This document shows, piece after piece, positions 1-8,623 of a stretch of DNA of 64,000 bases. Below the pieces are notes generated by a model, which was not told the origin of the DNA, did no database searches, and saw only the letters and a list, made by a program, of their open reading frames with translations. The stretch comes from Desulfobacteraceae bacterium (lineage in GTDB: Bacteria; Desulfobacterota; Desulfobacteria; Desulfobacterales; Desulfobacteraceae). The stretch is from contig JADGFI010000023.1 of the NCBI GenBank assembly GCA_016743945.1, positions 1 through 64,000 on the forward strand, written 5' to 3'. Numbering within the stretch: position 1 is the stretch's first letter; each line of letters starts with the position of its first letter. The position numbers and the translations under genes were made by a program.

Positions 1-93
1 CCAACCCCGGGAGACGAGGAGGGAATCAGAAGGCTCGGAATCAACCTCACCACCGACACTCTCTTTGCCACCGATGACCTTTACACAATGTAG
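1..93 (+). CDS. 3' end of an unidentified gene
   Basis: The frame starting at base 1 is open for 30 codons and closes with TAG at 91-93. The peptide has the composition of a normal protein C-terminus (charged stretch DEEGIRR, then LGINLTTDTLFATDDLYTM). The start lies outside the window. I do not recognise the family from so short a tail. Confidence 0.45.
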   Translation, partial: PTPGDEEGIRRLGINLTTDTLFATDDLYTM

Positions 94-606
94 CCAAGCC
101 AAACTTGTTAATTTACCTCACAACACTGGAAATGATGTCAATTTGGTATTTCATTTGATTTTATTCATGTGATAATGATACTGACCGATTCTTTGGGATC
201 AATTCTGGTGTTAGAAAATATATAAACAAACATAACTTGCATTAATCCTGCTCTAAATTTCCGGTTGAAAAAAATTTCCAATTGTTTTGGTATCCTTAAG
301 TAATCCGGCATCCAAATACTCAGGATAAAAATACTAATCATTGAGTCAAAAAAATCGGAAAAATTCAATTTTTTATATTGAATACCTGGTTTTATGGAAA
401 CCATCTACAGGGAGGTATTTAATATATACATCACATTTTAGCAGAGCCTAAAAAATTCCTTCCCGGGGTCTGAACAATAATGTTCTTGATATCCAAAAAG
501 GAGAAATATCAGGATAATATCTTGATTCTGCTTTTGTATGTAATAAGTGTAATTTGGGAGCTTGCTCATTTGATCAATATTTGAATTATACAATTAAATT
601 TTGAAC
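94..606. other. AT-rich stretch without a supported gene
   Basis: About 510 bases, clearly richer in A and T than the neighbours. A 79-codon reverse-strand frame (165-404) has no ribosome binding site, no recognisable domain and an AT-driven composition, so I do not call it. No RNA gene or convincing terminator was seen. Confidence 0.5.
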
Positions 607-1053
607 TCATTCTTTTGGCGATCTATTGACCTTCTCGTTGTATTGCTCAACAAGCCTTTCATAGACATCCATTTTTTTCTGGTATTCTTGTATTTCACTG
701 TTTAATTGTATGACCAGTTCATTGTATTTTTTGTTATCGATAGTTTTTTTTTGTTCGATCAATAATTCTTTTTTGTTCACAATGGATTTATATACAGCAT
801 CCAGCTCATCTTTTTTGTTCACAATGGATTCCGACGTCAAAACCTCTGTTTTCTTTTCAGATTCTTTTTTTTCAGTATTTATAATACTTTGATAGGCCCT
901 TGAGCCTGGCCTTTGGCCCTTTGGAATCTCTGCAAGGTTATCTGTGAAATGTTTGATGCCGTTTTTATCAATAAACTCATAGTATTCTGCGGACACTTCC
1001 GGTGAAAATTGTATCAAACAAAGCCAAGCAGTCAAAATCCAAAAAAATTTCAT
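607..1053 (-). CDS. secreted DUF4124-type coiled-coil protein
   Basis: A 148-residue protein with an N-terminal signal peptide (about residues 1-22, ending VSA-EY). A short DUF4124-like module follows (YYEFIDKNGIKHFTDN, about residues 24-39); this module is common in small periplasmic proteins of unknown role. The rest is lysine- and glutamate-rich and predicted to be coiled coil. The segment SIVNKK occurs twice, 14 residues apart, and is encoded by a 20-bp direct repeat. A good ribosome binding site (AGGAG) precedes the ATG. It stands alone, with no operon partner. Function unknown; envelope location is inferred from the signal peptide. Confidence 0.75.
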   Translation of the reverse strand: MKFFWILTAWLCLIQFSPEVSAEYYEFIDKNGIKHFTDNLAEIPKGQRPGSRAYQSIINTEKKESEKKTEVLTSESIVNKKDELDAVYKSIVNKKELLIEQKKTIDNKKYNELVIQLNSEIQEYQKKMDVYERLVEQYNEKVNRSPKE

Positions 1054-1509
1054 TTCTCCTCCTGATTCCTATGATCGATCAAATTTTAATTTAAAGCGCT
1101 TCACAATGTCAAGAACGAATTGGCCATGGACCAGTGAGAAGATATATTTCTTTTGAATCTTCTGAATAAGGTCAAGTTTGTTCAAAAACGCTTTTCAAAG
1201 TTTTTAAAACCCCGCACTATTATTAAATAGGGCTCAATCCAGACAGAATTTAGGCGACCCCATATATGGTATCTGCCTTTTTTCCGACTTTAGAATTTCG
1301 ATTCAGCTTCATAAACCTGTGGAGGTGTTGCCGGGCATAGCAGGTCACGAACAAGCCTAACAGGTGGGCCGCCATGGATTATTGCATTCCCAAAGGCATG
1401 TTTTAAACCTTTTTCGGTGGCCTGGGGTCATAGTTTTTTTGATAATCCACCATGCCCCTGGTAAAAGGCCCAAAAGGGGTGTCAGTTGTTTTTTTACCCC
1501 GCGAATCAA
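1054..1509. other. intergenic stretch with degenerate coding look on the minus strand
   Basis: No intact gene. On the minus strand about 1250-1374 reads as a short open tail (MAAHLLGLFVTCYARQ and onward, ending in a stop near 1250) whose upstream continuation is broken by stops in all frames. It looks like the worn C-terminus of a lost gene, but I cannot name the family. Confidence 0.3.
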
Positions 1510-2510
1510 AAACAAGGGCAAAATCTTCAATTAATTTTTCTGGTACTGGAACATGTCGAAAGTGCGGTTTTTTTTTCTGCCCTGGTTATCATGTTTCCGT
1601 TTTTTAAGCGTCCTAAAAAAAATAGGGGTATCAGGTATTGTCCTAACCATCGCGGGCTTTTCTTTTATCACATTGGCCGGATTTTTTGATACACGGATAG
1701 CGATCAAATTTATTGTCTGCGGAATTATCTTATTCAGCATTGGTATATCTGCACTCTTGTCAGGGTGGTTTGCCCTTTTAAGCCCCTTGATTCCAGAAGC
1801 GATCGAGGATCTTTTTTCGAGACCTTGCGTGTTTCCTGGCAAATTTTTGCCATTGGCTGTTCTTTTATCCTCACCTTTATTTTGGAACAAAGTACATCCC
1901 TTGAAACCTATCAGCTTATTTTGACCTTCTTCACATGCCTTCTTGTTCTTCAAATATTTCTCTATTCTAAAATTCCGGAAAGAAAAAAAACCAGAGAAGA
2001 AAAATCCATTCTAACAATAGTTACCAGCATTCCGGAAGTGCCCGGGTATATGCCATTTTGTGCATACTGTTTTTTATTAATGCTTGCCACAGGTGCCTGG
2101 CCCGTGACCATGGGATTGCTTGAAAAGAATGTATTGCATTTTTCCGATGACGCCATTGTCCATATGGGAACCATGCTTTTCCTGGGATCCATGGTCGGGT
2201 TTTATACCGGTGGGAAAATGGTGGATAAATTCGGAACAAAAATGGTCTTCCTTGTGGTTCATTTTTCATATTTTCTGTTTTTATTTCTGGTGATATTGAG
2301 GGGTAGTTTCCCCATCCCCCCGGTATACTATTTCAGCTTTCTCACCTTTGGTCTCGGGTTGATTCAGGCATCATCCTCCATTGCCCTTACATCTGAAATG
2401 GTGGCCCTTGCTCCTGAAAAGAACAAATCTGTCATCATTTCCCTTTGTATGTCCCTGCAATGGGGAGGAGCCGCTATTTCAGGGGTGATCAATACTCATT
2501 TAAACTCCTT
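1510..2510 (+). pseudogene. MFS-type transporter, frameshifted and truncated
   Basis: A multi-helix membrane protein is spread over two frames. It reads in frame 1 to about 1612, in frame 2 (IGVSGIVLTIAGF to LIPEAIEDLF) to about 1812, then in frame 1 again to about 2505. Both switches fall in homopolymers (A-run near 1615-1622, T-run at 1811-1816). The second half has MFS-like features: repeated hydrophobic segments and the loop GGKMVDKFGTK. The coding look stops after MSLQWGGAAISG, where the remnant of an unrelated gene on the other strand begins, so the C-terminus is missing. Two indels could be sequencing errors, but the lost end supports true decay. Confidence 0.65.
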
Positions 2511-2531
2511 ATATTGTCTCATTCTTTATTT

Positions 2532-3161
2532 TCATGGTTTCTTTAAAATGATTTCGTCAATAACCGCTTCAGCAGTTTTTGCCACATCTTCAAGAATCTT
2601 ACCCAAGGTCTCTTTTTCAATGGTAACGTTGGAGCCGATACCCTGGGTCAGAACACGAATGGTGGCGCCACCCCACGGCTTTGTCCGCATCATCAAAGAG
2701 GCAAAGAGCAGCATCAGGCGGGTTGTGGCATCATTTTTTCACCAGACATCAATGTTCCGGTTCTCAACAGGTGTCTGCCCGAGTCGAGCCTAGGTATCGG
2801 CGCCAGAGTACAGCGCCACCAGATTGCAACCGAAACGGAACACGGTTCTTAGCTGTTGCGCATAATGATATTGGTTACTGCTGGAAATGGTATCACCGGG
2901 ATGCCTGAACCAGTTAAGGACAATGGTATTGGATGTTATGGGACCGGATCCACCCCCCTGGATCAGTATGCCCAGTGCGTCGGTAAATTCCGAAGCGCTT
3001 ACGGTGAGGGGAAAAATTGGCAACGCCCTGTCTGCGATGGCAATGGCTGCCGACAGCAAAATGCCCCGCCGGGGATTGTTGGAAAGGCCATAGCCCTTGG
3101 CAAAGGGATCCCAAAAAAAATATTCAATTCCATCGGAAGACAACCTGCTCCATTGGATCAA
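2532..3161 (-). pseudogene. remnant of a bacterial SLC12-type cation-chloride cotransporter
   Basis: One reverse frame, read from 3161 down to 2532, gives a continuous protein-like sequence broken by two in-frame stops (TAG at 2790-2792, TGA at 2739-2741). It contains GYGLSNNPRRGILLSAAIAI, then NTIVLNWFRHPG, then PVENRNIDVW, then RLMLLFASLMMRTKPW. These resemble the end of the membrane domain and the cytoplasmic C-terminal domain of bacterial Na-K-Cl cotransporter/amino acid permease (SLC12) proteins. The N-terminal membrane domain is absent, and the jump from IAIADRALPIFPLT to the soluble domain suggests an internal deletion. The family call is from motif memory; the pseudogene status is visible directly. 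Confidence 0.6.
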
Positions 3162-3256
3162 CCTTTCTGCTTGTTTTCCAGGTGACTTTTTAATATGTCT
3201 GTGACCATTGTCTTATGTTTTGATAACACTTAAATTTTACCGGGGGAGTCAGTCCA

Positions 3257-4162
3257 ATGAGAATTGAACAGCCAGGAAAGGTAAATGACCGGATAACCCT
3301 GTTGGGAAGAAATGAGTCCTGTGTGTATCTGGTGGACGGCAAGGATGAATATGCCATCCTCGGAGGCGGCATGACCTATATCGTTCCGGATGTGATGGCC
3401 CAGATCAAGGCCGCCGGTATAGAGGTTGAAAAGATCCGCCGACTGGTCCTCCATCATTCCCATTTTGACCATGTGGGCATTGCCCCTTTTTTAAAACAGC
3501 AATGGCCCTGGATCGAAATAACCGCCTCTGTACGGGCAAAACAACTCCTCGCACAAGAAGATGTGGTGGCCGGAATTGTTGGGCTCAACCAGATGATGCT
3601 GCCCAAAAAAAATGAGGTGGCCTATCTTTGTGAAAGCCTTGATATCAAAACCATTGGGGTTGACAAAACCGTCGCCCAGGGAGATGTTCTCGGTTGCGGG
3701 GATCTTGATTTTGAGGTCATTGATGTCCCCGGGCACTCCTCCTGCTCCATGGCCATTTATATTCCTAGGGGAAAGGTGCTTTCCGCCTCTGACTCGGCGG
3801 GCATCATTTATGGGGATATGGTGTTTGCTGCGGCCAACTCCAATTTTGATCTTTACCAGGAGAGCCTGGAAAAAATGGCCGAATACGAAGTGGCCATTCA
3901 TCTTTTCGAACACTATGGGGCCCTGATACAGCCTTCCGGCAACGGATTCATGAAGCAATCCATGGCAGATGCCGGGACCATGAGGCAATGGGTTGAAAAG
4001 ATCTATGACAAAACCCGGGACGAACAGAAAACGGTTGAAGCGCTGCTGGAGAAAGTTTCAAAAACAGCCTCGGGTTATTTTCTACCCAAAAAAATCATGG
4101 CCGTGGTCCTGGGTCAGATGACACGGTTCATTGCAAAACAGCATGGGGCAAAAAAGGAATAG
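3257..4162 (+). CDS. metallo-beta-lactamase-fold hydrolase
   Basis: A 301-residue soluble protein of the MBL superfamily. The metal-binding motif HHSHFDHVG (about residues 70-78) supplies the HxHxDH signature. A later GHSSCS (about 160) and SDSAG (about 176) supply the second histidine and the bridging aspartate. Such proteins bind two metal ions (Zn or Fe) and act as thioesterases, lactonases or oxygen/NO reductases; nothing here fixes the substrate. A strong GGGGGAG ribosome binding site precedes the ATG. It lies upstream of the small sulfite reductase, and a second MBL protein follows that gene, so a shared role is possible but not shown. Confidence 0.85.
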   Translation: MRIEQPGKVNDRITLLGRNESCVYLVDGKDEYAILGGGMTYIVPDVMAQIKAAGIEVEKIRRLVLHHSHFDHVGIAPFLKQQWPWIEITASVRAKQLLAQEDVVAGIVGLNQMMLPKKNEVAYLCESLDIKTIGVDKTVAQGDVLGCGDLDFEVIDVPGHSSCSMAIYIPRGKVLSASDSAGIIYGDMVFAAANSNFDLYQESLEKMAEYEVAIHLFEHYGALIQPSGNGFMKQSMADAGTMRQWVEKIYDKTRDEQKTVEALLEKVSKTASGYFLPKKIMAVVLGQMTRFIAKQHGAKKE

Positions 4163-4250
4163 ACATTTTTGATTCGCTCCCATCCCTTGACATCTGTTCA
4201 GGTGCTTTTAGAGTATAGATTTAGTTAACGTTCTATAAACAGGAGAAACC

Positions 4251-4904
4251 ATGTTAAAAATCGGAGAAAAAGGGGCCATCCCCCAGAATGATAATGAAAC
4301 CTATGCCATTGCCCCCCATATCCCCTGCGGAATTGTCACCCCGGACCTGCTCAGAAAAATTGCAGATGTATCTGAACGCTATAATGCCAAGGCCATCAAA
4401 CTCACCGGCGCCACCCGCATGGCCATTGTGGGCCTGAAAGAAGAGGATATTGACGGGGCATGGGAAGATCTGGGATTGGACAAAGGCGCAGCCGTAGGCA
4501 TGTGTGTCCGAAGCATCAGAGCCTGTCCCGGCACCACCTTTTGCAAGCTGGGGAAGCAGGATGCCCTTGGGATCGGCATGAAACTGGATGAAAAATACCA
4601 TGCCCTTGAACTGCCGGGCAAGTTTAAAATGGCGGTATCCGGATGCAAACTGAGCTGTTCTGAATCCTGGGTGAGAGATGTCGGCCTCATCGGATTTCCC
4701 GAGGGCTGGACCCTTACCATCGGCGGAAACGTGGGCATGCTGCCCAGGATTGGCAAAGAACTTACCACAGGCCTTGATGATGACCAGGCCATGAAAGCTG
4801 TGGACAAAGTGGTCCAATTCTACAGCGACAATGCCAAAAGAGGCGAGCGCCTGGGTAAAATGATTGAACGAATCGGACTTGCGCCATTTAAAGAAGCACT
4901 CTAA
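4251..4904 (+). CDS. asr: low-molecular-weight siroheme sulfite reductase (assimilatory type)
   Basis: A 217-residue protein matching in size and layout the low-spin assimilatory-type sulfite reductase of Desulfovibrio vulgaris (about 218 residues), known to bind one siroheme and one [4Fe-4S] cluster. The coupled cofactor motif is present: CPGTTFC (C-x5-C, about residues 93-99) and CKLSC (C-x3-C, about 133-137). The N-terminal half carries the ferredoxin-like half-domain of nitrite/sulfite reductases. Activity is expected to be six-electron reduction of sulfite (or nitrite) in the cytoplasm. An AGGAG site sits before the ATG. Gene neighbours are MBL-fold proteins, with the downstream one 29 bases away, so the pair is probably co-transcribed. 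Confidence 0.85.
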   Translation: MLKIGEKGAIPQNDNETYAIAPHIPCGIVTPDLLRKIADVSERYNAKAIKLTGATRMAIVGLKEEDIDGAWEDLGLDKGAAVGMCVRSIRACPGTTFCKLGKQDALGIGMKLDEKYHALELPGKFKMAVSGCKLSCSESWVRDVGLIGFPEGWTLTIGGNVGMLPRIGKELTTGLDDDQAMKAVDKVVQFYSDNAKRGERLGKMIERIGLAPFKEAL

Positions 4905-4933
4905 CCATTAACCCGTTGCAAATAGAGGCGTCC

Positions 4934-5833
4934 ATGAAATTTCACACGATCCCCCAGGAAAAATTTCCCCTGGAGGTCACTTCCCATGTAAGGATGCTGG
5001 GCAATTATTTTTTTAATCTCTTCCTTGTCATAGGTCAAAACAAGTCGGCCCTGTTTGAGGCGGGTATTTCCGGGGGGGTTGATTGTGTAATCGCCCAGTT
5101 GAACGCCCTGGGTATTTGTCCGGATTACCTGGTCTTAAGCCACCCCCATTCCGATCATATTACCGGCTTGGCAGGTCTCATGGCACAATTTCCCCGGGCC
5201 CGGGTTGTCATGGCAAAAGGGGCCAATGAATTTATCACCCACCCCAAGGCCGGACCCTTATTGGTAAAAGAAGATTTTTTCATGTCCAAAGGTCTTGAAC
5301 GAATGGGGATCACTCCGGGCCGCCCCCCCCTTGAAACCATCCCGGATATCCATGACGCCCTCGTGGTAGAAGAAAAAAAATCCCTGGACCTGGGCGGTGA
5401 TATTTTCCTGGACCTGATCAAGGTGGAGGGGCATTCTCCGGGGAACCTCATCGGTTTTGTAAAAAAGGACAAAACCTTTTTTTGCTCGGACAGCCTGGGA
5501 TTTCACTATCCAGGCCGGGGTTTTTGGCCCCTGTTTTTCACCAATGCTGCGGCCTATGTTTCCACCATCGATTTAATCGGGTCCTTTAATCCCCAGATAA
5601 TCTGTCCGGCCCACCAGGGGCCTTTGATCGCATCGAATGCGTCAAAAGGGTTACAGGACGCCCGGGACATAACCCATTCCACCATCCAGCGCATCAAGAA
5701 AACATCCTTGTCCGATGAAAAACTGGCCCAAAAAATGTTTAAAGAAAGCTACCGGGACGAGTTTACCCTTTACACCCGGGAGAATATTTTCAACTGCATG
5801 CAGCTGCTCATCAAACGGGCCAGGGAAACCTGA
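4934..5833 (+). CDS. metallo-beta-lactamase-fold hydrolase
   Basis: A 299-residue MBL-superfamily protein with the metal motif SHPHSDHITG (about residues 72-81), a later EGHSPGN histidine and SDSLGFH. I chose the ATG at 4934, with GAGG five bases upstream, over an in-frame TTG at 4916. It follows the sulfite reductase closely and shares the fold, but not close sequence, with the MBL protein upstream of that reductase. The long C-terminal helical part after PAHQGP is typical of glyoxalase II- or flavodiiron-like MBL proteins. The substrate cannot be told from the sequence. Confidence 0.82.
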   Translation: MKFHTIPQEKFPLEVTSHVRMLGNYFFNLFLVIGQNKSALFEAGISGGVDCVIAQLNALGICPDYLVLSHPHSDHITGLAGLMAQFPRARVVMAKGANEFITHPKAGPLLVKEDFFMSKGLERMGITPGRPPLETIPDIHDALVVEEKKSLDLGGDIFLDLIKVEGHSPGNLIGFVKKDKTFFCSDSLGFHYPGRGFWPLFFTNAAAYVSTIDLIGSFNPQIICPAHQGPLIASNASKGLQDARDITHSTIQRIKKTSLSDEKLAQKMFKESYRDEFTLYTRENIFNCMQLLIKRARET

Positions 5834-5884
5834 CCCCGGGATATCGAACCATGGGCAGGCGGCTGGATTTTCCTTTAATAATGA

Positions 5885-5926
5885 TTTTTTCCCTCTCTTC
5901 TGATATTAAGGTCAGAAGAGAAAAAA
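5885..5926. other. strong inverted repeat ahead of the polyene cluster
   Basis: Arms CTCTTCTGA (5895-5903) and TCAGAAGAG (5912-5920) pair perfectly around an 8-base loop. T6 on the left and A6 on the right can extend the stem. It lies between the last MBL gene and the first cluster gene. On the plus strand it lacks a trailing T-run, so it is not a classic terminator for the upstream gene; a leader hairpin or a terminator for minus-strand transcripts is possible. Confidence 0.5.
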
Positions 5927-5964
5927 TTGCCATAAAGAATAACAATCACCCCAGGTAAAGAAAC

Positions 5965-6390
5965 GTGTATAAAGAAATCACCCGGATTATTCCCCACAGA
6001 TACCCCATGGTAATGATTGACGGATATAAACGAATCGACGATGATTCGGCCCTGTCTGAAAAAACATTTCGTGCCAATGACTATGGATGCGACAACGGAA
6101 CCGTGCTTGACAGTATTCTCATTGAATGCCTTGCCCAGACGGTGGCGGCCCACCATGGGTATAAGGCGTTGCAGGAAAAAAACGAAAAACCCTCAATGGG
6201 CATGCTGGTCAGCGTGGATGCATTTCATTTTTTTCATCCGGTTCCCGAGAATACCCGTATTTCTATATTCATTGAGAAAACAGATCAGATCGGACCCTTT
6301 AAAATAATGAAAGGAAAAATTGACATCAACGGAAAACTTGTGGCCACAGGTCAGATCAAAATTTATAACCCTGAAAATGAGCCAGGATAA
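5965..6390 (+). CDS. 3-hydroxyacyl-ACP dehydratase, hotdog fold (FabZ-like)
   Basis: A 141-residue hotdog protein. The start IPHRYPMVMID resembles FabZ-type dehydratases, followed by DSILIECLAQTVAAHHGYK on the long central helix. It would dehydrate 3-hydroxyacyl-ACP to trans-2-enoyl-ACP, the step that sets each double bond of a polyene. The start is GTG at 5965, preceded by an AGGTAAAG-type site. It opens the first forward block of the aryl-polyene-like cluster. Aryl polyene clusters usually hold two hotdog dehydratases; this is one and 7952-8320 is the other. Confidence 0.75.
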   Translation: MYKEITRIIPHRYPMVMIDGYKRIDDDSALSEKTFRANDYGCDNGTVLDSILIECLAQTVAAHHGYKALQEKNEKPSMGMLVSVDAFHFFHPVPENTRISIFIEKTDQIGPFKIMKGKIDINGKLVATGQIKIYNPENEPG

Positions 6391-6435
6391 ACACTATTTA
6401 TACGTGCAAGCGTTTGATTGAGGAAAAAAACACCC

Positions 6436-7134
6436 ATGATTCTACCGATAAAAAGACATTTATTCTTGATTCTGCTCATGGTTCTGCCCATGGTTCTGGG
6501 CAGCATGGGAACAGGATTTGCCCAGGAGGTTAATCCCATACCCCCGGGCCGGTTGACCCAGATACTTGTGGATGCCGAAAAAAATTTTAATGCCGTAAAA
6601 ACCATAAAAACCCTGTTAACCCAGGAGAAAAACATCTCCATTTTTTCTGAAACCATTATTTCAAAAGGATTCTGTCTTTTCAAAAGGCCCGGCAAATTGC
6701 GCCTTGAATTCACAGTCCCCTTTAAATCCTCTCTCATGGTCAATGGTAGCAAGGTGTATAAATACGAATATTTTAACGGCAGCTGGAAAAAAATCAATCC
6801 GGGCAACAAGGAGATCCTGGGCATGATCATGAACCATATTACCGCATGGATGAGCGGCAGGTTCAACGACAGCAACCTGTATGAGATATCCGGCTTTTCC
6901 AGACCCGGGGTCACCATCCTACTGACACCGAAAAACGATGAATTTAAAAAATTTATCCACTCCTTTGAACTGGGATTGAACAAAGAATTAAACGGACTTG
7001 ATTATATTATCATCCATGAACCAGGAAAAGACTTTACAAAAATACGGTTTCACAATGATCGGCTCAATGAAAAAATGGCGGACAGTCTATTTAACGGCAG
7101 TCTGGATGCCCCCCCCCCGGTTGAACCATGGTAA
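6436..7134 (+). CDS. LolA-like outer membrane lipoprotein carrier
   Basis: About 232 residues from the ATG at 6436 (an in-frame TTG lies at 6418). It has a signal peptide (hydrophobic core LILLMVLPMVLGSM, cleavage near FAQ-EV) followed by a LolA-type beta-sheet domain with the pattern KGFCLFKRPGKLRLEF typical of LolA repeats. LolA-like proteins shuttle lipidated cargo across the periplasm, and aryl polyene clusters regularly carry one beside an MMPL exporter. Here the exporter is at 17657-20086. Cargo is inferred to be the lipid-linked polyene, not a lipoprotein. Confidence 0.75.
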   Translation: MILPIKRHLFLILLMVLPMVLGSMGTGFAQEVNPIPPGRLTQILVDAEKNFNAVKTIKTLLTQEKNISIFSETIISKGFCLFKRPGKLRLEFTVPFKSSLMVNGSKVYKYEYFNGSWKKINPGNKEILGMIMNHITAWMSGRFNDSNLYEISGFSRPGVTILLTPKNDEFKKFIHSFELGLNKELNGLDYIIIHEPGKDFTKIRFHNDRLNEKMADSLFNGSLDAPPPVEPW

Positions 7135-7155
7135 CCAAAAGATGACAGGTGAAAA

Positions 7156-7911
7156 ATGATAGTCTCCCCCCCAAAGGGATTGAGCTCTGGAGCGAAACAA
7201 ACGTTTTCCATGACCCTGTTGATGCTATTGGTGATGCTGTTAATTCTATTGGCAGGCTGCAGTCCCAAACCCACAACGACAGAAACCGCCCTGGCTAAAA
7301 TCCAGAATCCCGGACTCATCTCAAAACTCAACCTGGTGATCGGTCATCTATACCCAGACCGATTTAAGGCCGTGCACCATGTCGCCCTCACCCTTTTGGG
7401 AAAAACCTATGTATTGAACGGCTATCTCACGGTGAACAGACGGGAGAGACAGCTCCATTTAATCGCCCAGAATGATATGGGCGGTACGCTTTTTGAGATT
7501 CACATAAAGGGGAAAGAAACCCGTGTCCAGTCAAAAACAAACTATTTAAAAACCAGCTGGCTTGAAAAATCCGTGGTAAAAGATCTTGAGATTTTATATT
7601 TATCTTCCCCCCTGTCATCCCCGGAACTATACCGGGCCCGGGACAATACACTTTTACTCTCAAAAAGCCCCGGGGGAATCACCAGTGAATATTTTTTTAA
7701 AAAAGAACCGTCACAGCAAAACAACTATAAATTGACGGGATACAAGCACAAAAAAAACGACAAAGAGATCTATGCCATAGACTATATCTATGATGGAAAA
7801 AATACCAACAAATATCCGTCATTTATCGCCATTGAAGACCGTTCCTTTAAGTATCAGCTAAAAATAAACAGCCAATATTTTTTGCCCCCACCCGGGACAG
7901 CAGAAGAATAA
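7156..7911 (+). CDS. lipoprotein of the polyene cluster (DUF3261-like)
   Basis: A 251-residue protein with a type II signal peptide: hydrophobic stretch then the lipobox LLAGC, so the mature N-terminus is a lipidated cysteine. The ATG at 7156 has an AGGTG site; an inner ATG at 7210 would give a more compact signal peptide. The body is a beta-rich domain like the small lipoproteins (DUF3261 type) that accompany LolA-like carriers in aryl polyene clusters. It follows the LolA-like gene by 21 bases. Likely role: LolB-like acceptor of the polyene lipid at the outer membrane, by inference from the neighbourhood. Confidence 0.65.
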   Translation: MIVSPPKGLSSGAKQTFSMTLLMLLVMLLILLAGCSPKPTTTETALAKIQNPGLISKLNLVIGHLYPDRFKAVHHVALTLLGKTYVLNGYLTVNRRERQLHLIAQNDMGGTLFEIHIKGKETRVQSKTNYLKTSWLEKSVVKDLEILYLSSPLSSPELYRARDNTLLLSKSPGGITSEYFFKKEPSQQNNYKLTGYKHKKNDKEIYAIDYIYDGKNTNKYPSFIAIEDRSFKYQLKINSQYFLPPPGTAEE

Positions 7912-7951
7912 AGAATTAACCTGTTACCCTTAGAAAAGAAAAAAGAAGCCC

Positions 7952-8320
7952 ATGAACCTGACCACTGATTTAAAAAATTCACTCATTACCAGCTCCGGCA
8001 TTCAGGATCAACAGATTACAGCCCAATTTTGTTTCTCCGGGGATTTGGATCTTTTTACCGGCCATTTTCCAGGAAACCCGATTCTACCGGGGATTGTTCA
8101 GATTGAAATGGTGAAGTATGCTGTAGAACTGGCCCATGACACTGTTTTTGGGATCCGATCAATCAAAAAAACAAAATTTGCACGTCTGATACATCCCGAC
8201 ATTCCCATTCACCTGTCAATCCGGTTAGCCCCTTTTGATGACCTGCTTTCAGTTACCGCCACACTTAAAACCCAGGGCCAGATAGCGGGGAAAATAAATT
8301 TGATGTTACAAAAAAGATAG
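7952..8320 (+). CDS. beta-hydroxyacyl-ACP dehydratase, hotdog fold (second)
   Basis: A 122-residue hotdog protein with the clear FabA/FabZ signature GHFPGNPILPGIVQIE, which holds the active-site histidine (about residue 45). It is somewhat shorter than housekeeping FabZ. It ends the first forward block and converges with the reverse ACP gene 12 bases away. Together with the dehydratase at 5965 it should supply double-bond formation in the chain. Confidence 0.8.
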   Translation: MNLTTDLKNSLITSSGIQDQQITAQFCFSGDLDLFTGHFPGNPILPGIVQIEMVKYAVELAHDTVFGIRSIKKTKFARLIHPDIPIHLSIRLAPFDDLLSVTATLKTQGQIAGKINLMLQKR

Positions 8321-8332
8321 GTTTCAAAAAGG

Positions 8333-8581
8333 CTATTGTTTCTCCTTTAGCAGCGCGTCGATAATATTGTATACATCTTCCAGGGTTCTGATGGATCTGG
8401 CGTCATCCTCTTCGATTCGAACCCCCAGTTCCTTGTCAACCATCACGATGAGATCAACCGCATCCAGGCTGTCCAGGCCGATATCCTCATAAAGTAATGC
8501 CCCGGGTTTTAACAGCGCTGCATCAATTTCAAATTCTTCTTCCAACACCTTATTTACAATCTTAATAATTCTGTCCATCAA
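8333..8581 (-). CDS. acyl carrier protein
   Basis: An 82-residue acidic ACP. The phosphopantetheine serine sits in GLDSLDAVDLI (about residue 37). It is the last gene of a reverse-strand block ACP, ketosynthase-like, PagL-like, ACP. Two ACPs are normal in aryl polyene clusters, one thought to carry the starter and one the growing chain; which does which is not visible here. Confidence 0.88.
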   Translation of the reverse strand: MMDRIIKIVNKVLEEEFEIDAALLKPGALLYEDIGLDSLDAVDLIVMVDKELGVRIEEDDARSIRTLEDVYNIIDALLKEKQ

Positions 8582-8623
8582 AAAAACAATTCTCCTTGTC
8601 CCGATTGAAGGGACGCCAATCGG

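Noticed and set aside
165..404. 79-codon reverse-strand frame
   Set aside because: AT-driven composition, no ribosome binding site and no recognisable domain.
2790..3161. Small stand-alone reverse-strand gene
   Set aside because: Reading through its stop in the same frame continues the same protein family, so it is part of a pseudogene.
2856..3185. 109-codon plus-strand frame
   Set aside because: It is the complement of the SLC12-like remnant and has no coding features of its own.
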